Assembly: GCA_003228495.1 (NCBI GenBank)
Contig: QIDY01000011.1
Coordinates: 1 to 8,359, forward strand
Length of the DNA stretch: 8,359 nucleotides
DNA from: Nitrospirota bacterium
GTDB taxonomy: Bacteria > Nitrospirota > Nitrospiria > Nitrospirales > UBA8639
Direction: 5' to 3'
Shown: piece by piece, positions 4,963-8,359 of the stretch
Position numbering within the stretch: the stretch's first letter is position 1
How the letters are laid out: the number at the start of each line of letters is the position of its first letter
Notes under the pieces: model-generated
Told to the model about the DNA's origin: nothing
The model's database searches: none
Seen by the model: only the letters and a program-made list of their open reading frames with translations
Program-made: the position numbers and the translations under genes

Positions 4963-7900
4963 ATGTTTCTTTCTAGACGTCAATTTTTAAAGGTCTCAGC
5001 GGGGACCGTGGCCGCCGTGGCGTTGGCGGACAAGGCGTTGGCCTTGACAGCGTTACAGCCGGTCATCGAAGTGGGTAATCCTCTTGGGGAATACCCGGAC
5101 CGCTCGTGGGAGCGGGTGTATCACGATCAATACCGGTATGACAGTTCCTTTACGTGGGTCTGTTCGCCGAATGACACGCATGCCTGTCGGGTGCGTTCCT
5201 TTGTGCGTAACGGGGTGGTCATGCGGGTGGAACAAAACTACGACCATCAAACCTATGAAGATTTATACGGCAACCGTGGAACCTTCGCGCACAATCCTCG
5301 GATGTGTTTGAAAGGCTACACGATGCATCGTCGGGTGTATGGCCCGTATCGGCTGAAAGGGCCGTTGATGCGGCGGGGCTGGAAAGCCTGGATGGATGCC
5401 GGAAGTCCGGAATTCACGCCGTCGTCCATGACGCAATTCAAGTTTAATGCGCGCTATTTGGATGATATGTTGCGAGTGTCCTGGGATACGGCGTTTACGT
5501 ACCTGGCCAAAGCCATGATCGTTATTGCCGAGAGGTACAGCGGGGAAGCCGGGGCACGGCGTCTTCGTGAACAAGGCTATCCGCCGGAAATGATTGAAAT
5601 GAGTAAAGGGGCGGGAACGCGGACCATGAAATTCCGGGCCGGGATGCCCATTTTAGGCGTGATTGGAAAAATGGGGATCACCCGGATGAATGGGGGCTGC
5701 GGCGCCTTGTTGGATACGTACATTCGGAAGGTCAAGCCGAGCCAAGCCCAAGGGGGACGGTATTGGTCGAACTACACCTGGCACGGGGACCAAAACCCGG
5801 CGCATCCGTTCTGGTCAGGGGTGCAAACCTCAGATATTGACATGAACGACATGCGGTTCTCCAAGCTGAACACCAGTTGGGGGAAGAACTTCGTGGAAAA
5901 CAAGATGCCGGAAGCTCACTGGAAGTTAGAAAGCATTGAGCGGGGCGCCCGGGTGGTCGTGATCACGCCGGAATACAACCCGACGGCATATCGGGCAGAC
6001 TACTGGATTCCGGTGCGGCCGGAAACGGACGGGGCGTTGTTCATGGGTGCGGTTAAGATCATCTTTGATGAGAACATGTATGACCATGACTTCTGCCAAG
6101 CGTACACGGACATGCCGTTATTGGTACGGACGGATACGCTGCAATATTTGGATCCGCGGGAATGCATCAAAGACTGGAAGTTCCCGGATTTTTCCAAGAC
6201 TTATTCGGGAAAAGTGCAAACCTTGAATGCCTCGAAGATTGCCCGTTTGGGTGGCTTCATGGTGTGGGATCTCAACAAGAACCAAGCGGTGCCGATGCAC
6301 CGGGAATTGGTGGGCTGGCACTACCGCAAGAGCGGCATTGATTCCGCTTTAACGGGAACGTTTCGCGTCAAATTGTTGAATGGCCGGGAAGTAGACGTGA
6401 TGCCGGTCATGCAGATGTATAATGTGCATTGCCAGGACTATGACCTGGATACGGTGCACCAAATCAACCGGGCCCCGAAGGACTTGATCGTTCGGTGGGC
6501 GCGGGATTCAGGCACCATTAAGCCGGCGGCCATTCATAACGGGGAAGGAACGAACCATTACTTCCACCAAACCATCATTGCGCGGGGCGCGGCAATGGTG
6601 TTGATTATCACGGGCAACGTCGGAAAATTCGGGACCGGGCAGCACACTTGGGCGGGCAACTACAAAGCGGGGATTTGGACAGCAACCCCGTGGAGTGGTG
6701 GCGGCTTGGGAACGCACACGGCCGAAAATCCCTTCAAGATCACTACGGACCCGAATGCTCACGGCAAAGAAGTTCATGTCAAAGGGTATTACTACGGGGA
6801 AGAAGTGGCCTACTGGAATCACGGTGATACAGCGTTAATTGTCAACACACCGAAGTATGGCCGTCGGGTGTTTACCGGGAAAACGCACATGCCGACCCCG
6901 AGTAAATTCCGGTGGGTGGCCAATGTCAATGTGGTCAACAACGCGAAGCACCATTATGACATGGTGAAGAACGTGGATCCGCACCTTGAAACGATCGTCA
7001 CGCAGGATATTGAGATGACCTCGGACGTCAACCATGCTGACGTGGCGTTTGGGGTGAATACATGGATGGAGTTCACCTACCCTGAACATACCGCAACGGT
7101 GTCGAATCCATGGTTCCAAGTGTGGAAGGGCGGCATTCGGCCGTTGTATGACACACGGAACGACTTGGATACCGTGGCCGGTGTCGCCGCTAAGTTGACC
7201 GAAATGACGGGCGACGGGCGGTTCCGTGATTACTTCAAGTTTGTGTATGACAACCGGGTGGACGTGTATGTACAACGGTTGTTGGATGCAAGCAGCACAG
7301 GCTATGGCTACAGCGTGGATACCATGTTGAAGTCGGAGAAGGGTTGGATGGTGCTGTGCCGGACATATCCGCGGCAACCGTTCTGGGAAGAAACGAACGA
7401 GAGCAAGCCACAATGGACGCGGACTGGACGGTATGAAAACTATCGGGTGGAGCCGGAAGCCATTGAATATGGTGAAAACTTCATCTCGCATCGGGAAGGG
7501 ACGGAAGCAACGCCGTACCTGCCGAATGCGATCATGTCAACCAATCCGTATGTACGACCAGATGACTATGGAGTTCCTATCACGGCGCAGCATCATGATG
7601 ACAAGACCATCCGGAACATCAAGTTGCCGTGGCAGGAGATTAAGCGGTACTCAAATCCATTATGGGAGAAGGGGTATCAGTTCTATTGCGTGACGCCAAA
7701 GACGCGCCATCGGGTGCATAGTCAATGGTCCGTCAATGACTGGGTCCAGATGTACGAGTCGAACTTCGGTGACGCCTATCGTATGGATAAGCGGACTCCA
7801 GGTGTCGGGGAACATCAAATCCATATCAACCCACAAGCGGCAAAAGATCGTGGCATCAACGACGGTGACTATGTCTACGTCGATGGTAACCCGGTTGACC

Positions 7901-8359
7901 GGCCGTATCGTGGTTGGAAGCCGAGTGACCCGTATTACAAGGTTGCACGGTTGATGATCCGGGCGAAATACAACCCGGCCTTCCCGTACCATGTGACGAT
8001 GGCCAAACATGCGCCATATGTCGGTACCGCAAAATCGGTGAAAGGGCATGAAACGCGACCGGACGGACGCGCCATTGCTATGGACACCGGGTATCAATCG
8101 AACTTCCGGTATGGGGCCCAACAGTCCTTTACACGGGACTGGTTGATGCCAATGCAGCAATTAGACTCGCTGCCAGGGAAACATGCGGTGGGTTGGAAGT
8201 TTAAATTTGGGTACCAAGTGGACAACCATGCGGTCAATACGGTGCCGAAAGAATGTCTCATCCGTATTACGAAAGCGGAAGACGGTGGTATCGGTGGCCG
8301 TGGACCGTGGGAACCAGTCCGGACCGGGTTTACGCCAGGTCAGGAAAATGAGTTCATGA
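4963..8359 (+). CDS. nxrA: Nitrite oxidoreductase alpha (catalytic) subunit, 3' end cut by window
   Basis: NxrA oxidises nitrite to nitrate at a bis-MGD molybdenum site (type II DMSO reductase family). The frame is open for 1132 codons to the edge; the family is near 1145 residues, so only the tail is missing. The N-terminus SRRQFLK (Arg5-Arg6), a hydrophobic stretch and Ala-x-Ala at 25-27 form a Tat signal, placing the enzyme in the periplasm. The predicted Fe-S site is Cys67-x3-Asp71-x3-Cys75 plus Cys115, followed by Lys117 near the pterin. Asp276 in the YxWxxDxxPAxP pattern aligns with the Mo ligand Asp222 of E. coli NarG. The GTNHYFH (529-535) and TGNVGKFGTG (550-559) segments also match NarG, and a molybdopterin-dinucleotide-binding domain starts near residue 905. 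CGG, CCG and ACG codons dominate, unlike the upstream genes. nxrB, the Fe-S partner, is expected just downstream. Nitrospina is the main alternative source. Confidence 0.95.
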   Translation, partial: MFLSRRQFLKVSAGTVAAVALADKALALTALQPVIEVGNPLGEYPDRSWERVYHDQYRYDSSFTWVCSPNDTHACRVRSFVRNGVVMRVEQNYDHQTYEDLYGNRGTFAHNPRMCLKGYTMHRRVYGPYRLKGPLMRRGWKAWMDAGSPEFTPSSMTQFKFNARYLDDMLRVSWDTAFTYLAKAMIVIAERYSGEAGARRLREQGYPPEMIEMSKGAGTRTMKFRAGMPILGVIGKMGITRMNGGCGALLDTYIRKVKPSQAQGGRYWSNYTWHGDQNPAHPFWSGVQTSDIDMNDMRFSKLNTSWGKNFVENKMPEAHWKLESIERGARVVVITPEYNPTAYRADYWIPVRPETDGALFMGAVKIIFDENMYDHDFCQAYTDMPLLVRTDTLQYLDPRECIKDWKFPDFSKTYSGKVQTLNASKIARLGGFMVWDLNKNQAVPMHRELVGWHYRKSGIDSALTGTFRVKLLNGREVDVMPVMQMYNVHCQDYDLDTVHQINRAPKDLIVRWARDSGTIKPAAIHNGEGTNHYFHQTIIARGAAMVLIITGNVGKFGTGQHTWAGNYKAGIWTATPWSGGGLGTHTAENPFKITTDPNAHGKEVHVKGYYYGEEVAYWNHGDTALIVNTPKYGRRVFTGKTHMPTPSKFRWVANVNVVNNAKHHYDMVKNVDPHLETIVTQDIEMTSDVNHADVAFGVNTWMEFTYPEHTATVSNPWFQVWKGGIRPLYDTRNDLDTVAGVAAKLTEMTGDGRFRDYFKFVYDNRVDVYVQRLLDASSTGYGYSVDTMLKSEKGWMVLCRTYPRQPFWEETNESKPQWTRTGRYENYRVEPEAIEYGENFISHREGTEATPYLPNAIMSTNPYVRPDDYGVPITAQHHDDKTIRNIKLPWQEIKRYSNPLWEKGYQFYCVTPKTRHRVHSQWSVNDWVQMYESNFGDAYRMDKRTPGVGEHQIHINPQAAKDRGINDGDYVYVDGNPVDRPYRGWKPSDPYYKVARLMIRAKYNPAFPYHVTMAKHAPYVGTAKSVKGHETRPDGRAIAMDTGYQSNFRYGAQQSFTRDWLMPMQQLDSLPGKHAVGWKFKFGYQVDNHAVNTVPKECLIRITKAEDGGIGGRGPWEPVRTGFTPGQENEFM

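Noticed and set aside
6835..7491. Long antisense open frame inside nxrA (and others at 5263-5574, 6508-6822 and 7660-8160)
   Set aside because: They are rich in His, Arg, Pro and Val and arise from the strong codon bias of nxrA. They have no credible ribosome sites, and the sense strand is continuously coding with all NxrA motifs.
4963..8359. Reading the gene as narG (dissimilatory nitrate reductase)
   Set aside because: The Tat signal with an intact RR motif, the Cys-x3-Asp-x3-Cys site and the overall sequence fit the periplasmic NXR group. NarG is cytoplasmic with His-x3-Cys-x3-Cys.
1..8359. CRISPR array, insertion sequence, tRNA or rRNA
   Set aside because: No regularly spaced repeats, transposase-like frames, terminal inverted repeats or recognisable RNA gene sequences were seen on either strand.

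Overview
This window most likely comes from a nitrite-oxidising bacterium of the genus Nitrospira or a very close relative. The decisive gene is the long open frame from 4963 to the right edge. It encodes the periplasmic (Tat-exported) type of nitrite oxidoreductase catalytic subunit, NxrA, which is known from Nitrospira, Nitrospina and anammox bacteria. The housekeeping genes are of moderate G+C (near 50% in the stretches I counted) and the spacers are very A+T-rich. This would suit a lower-G+C Nitrospira such as the marine lineage, but that placement is inference. Nitrospina is the main alternative.

Layout, all on the + strand: (1) 1-222, the 3' end of an unrecognised cysteine-containing protein. 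(2) 223-392, a spacer with a short inverted repeat. (3) 393-3262, a compact three-gene operon, pntAA-pntAB-pntB, for the proton-translocating NAD(P) transhydrogenase; its alpha subunit is split into a soluble NAD(H)-binding polypeptide and a short membrane polypeptide. (4) 3263-3447, an A+T-rich spacer with a candidate promoter. (5) 3448-3642, rpsU (ribosomal protein bS21, GTG start). (6) 3715-4371, nth (endonuclease III family DNA glycosylase with an intact Fe-S motif). (7) 4372-4962, about 590 bases of roughly 30% G+C DNA with no convincing gene. It holds a hairpin straight after nth, two copies of a degenerate direct repeat, a candidate -10 box and a hairpin just before a strong Shine-Dalgarno site. 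(8) 4963 to the edge, nxrA, 1132 codons seen without a stop. About 15 codons are probably missing, and nxrB is expected next.

How the genes may work together: NxrA oxidises nitrite at a bis-MGD molybdenum centre and passes electrons out through its Fe-S cluster to NxrB. Because nitrite is a high-potential donor, such organisms must spend proton-motive force to make strong reductant. The transhydrogenase, which drives NADH to NADPH with protons, fits that need. The link is metabolic inference; nothing in the sequence shows co-regulation. rpsU and nth look like ordinary housekeeping genes.

Most unusual points: the NxrA Fe-S site replaces the His-x3-Cys-x3-Cys of respiratory nitrate reductase with Cys-x3-Asp-x3-Cys; nxrA has a codon choice visibly different from its neighbours; and the long nxrA leader carries repeat and hairpin structure. 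I found no CRISPR array, insertion sequence, tRNA, rRNA or clearly new multi-gene system.
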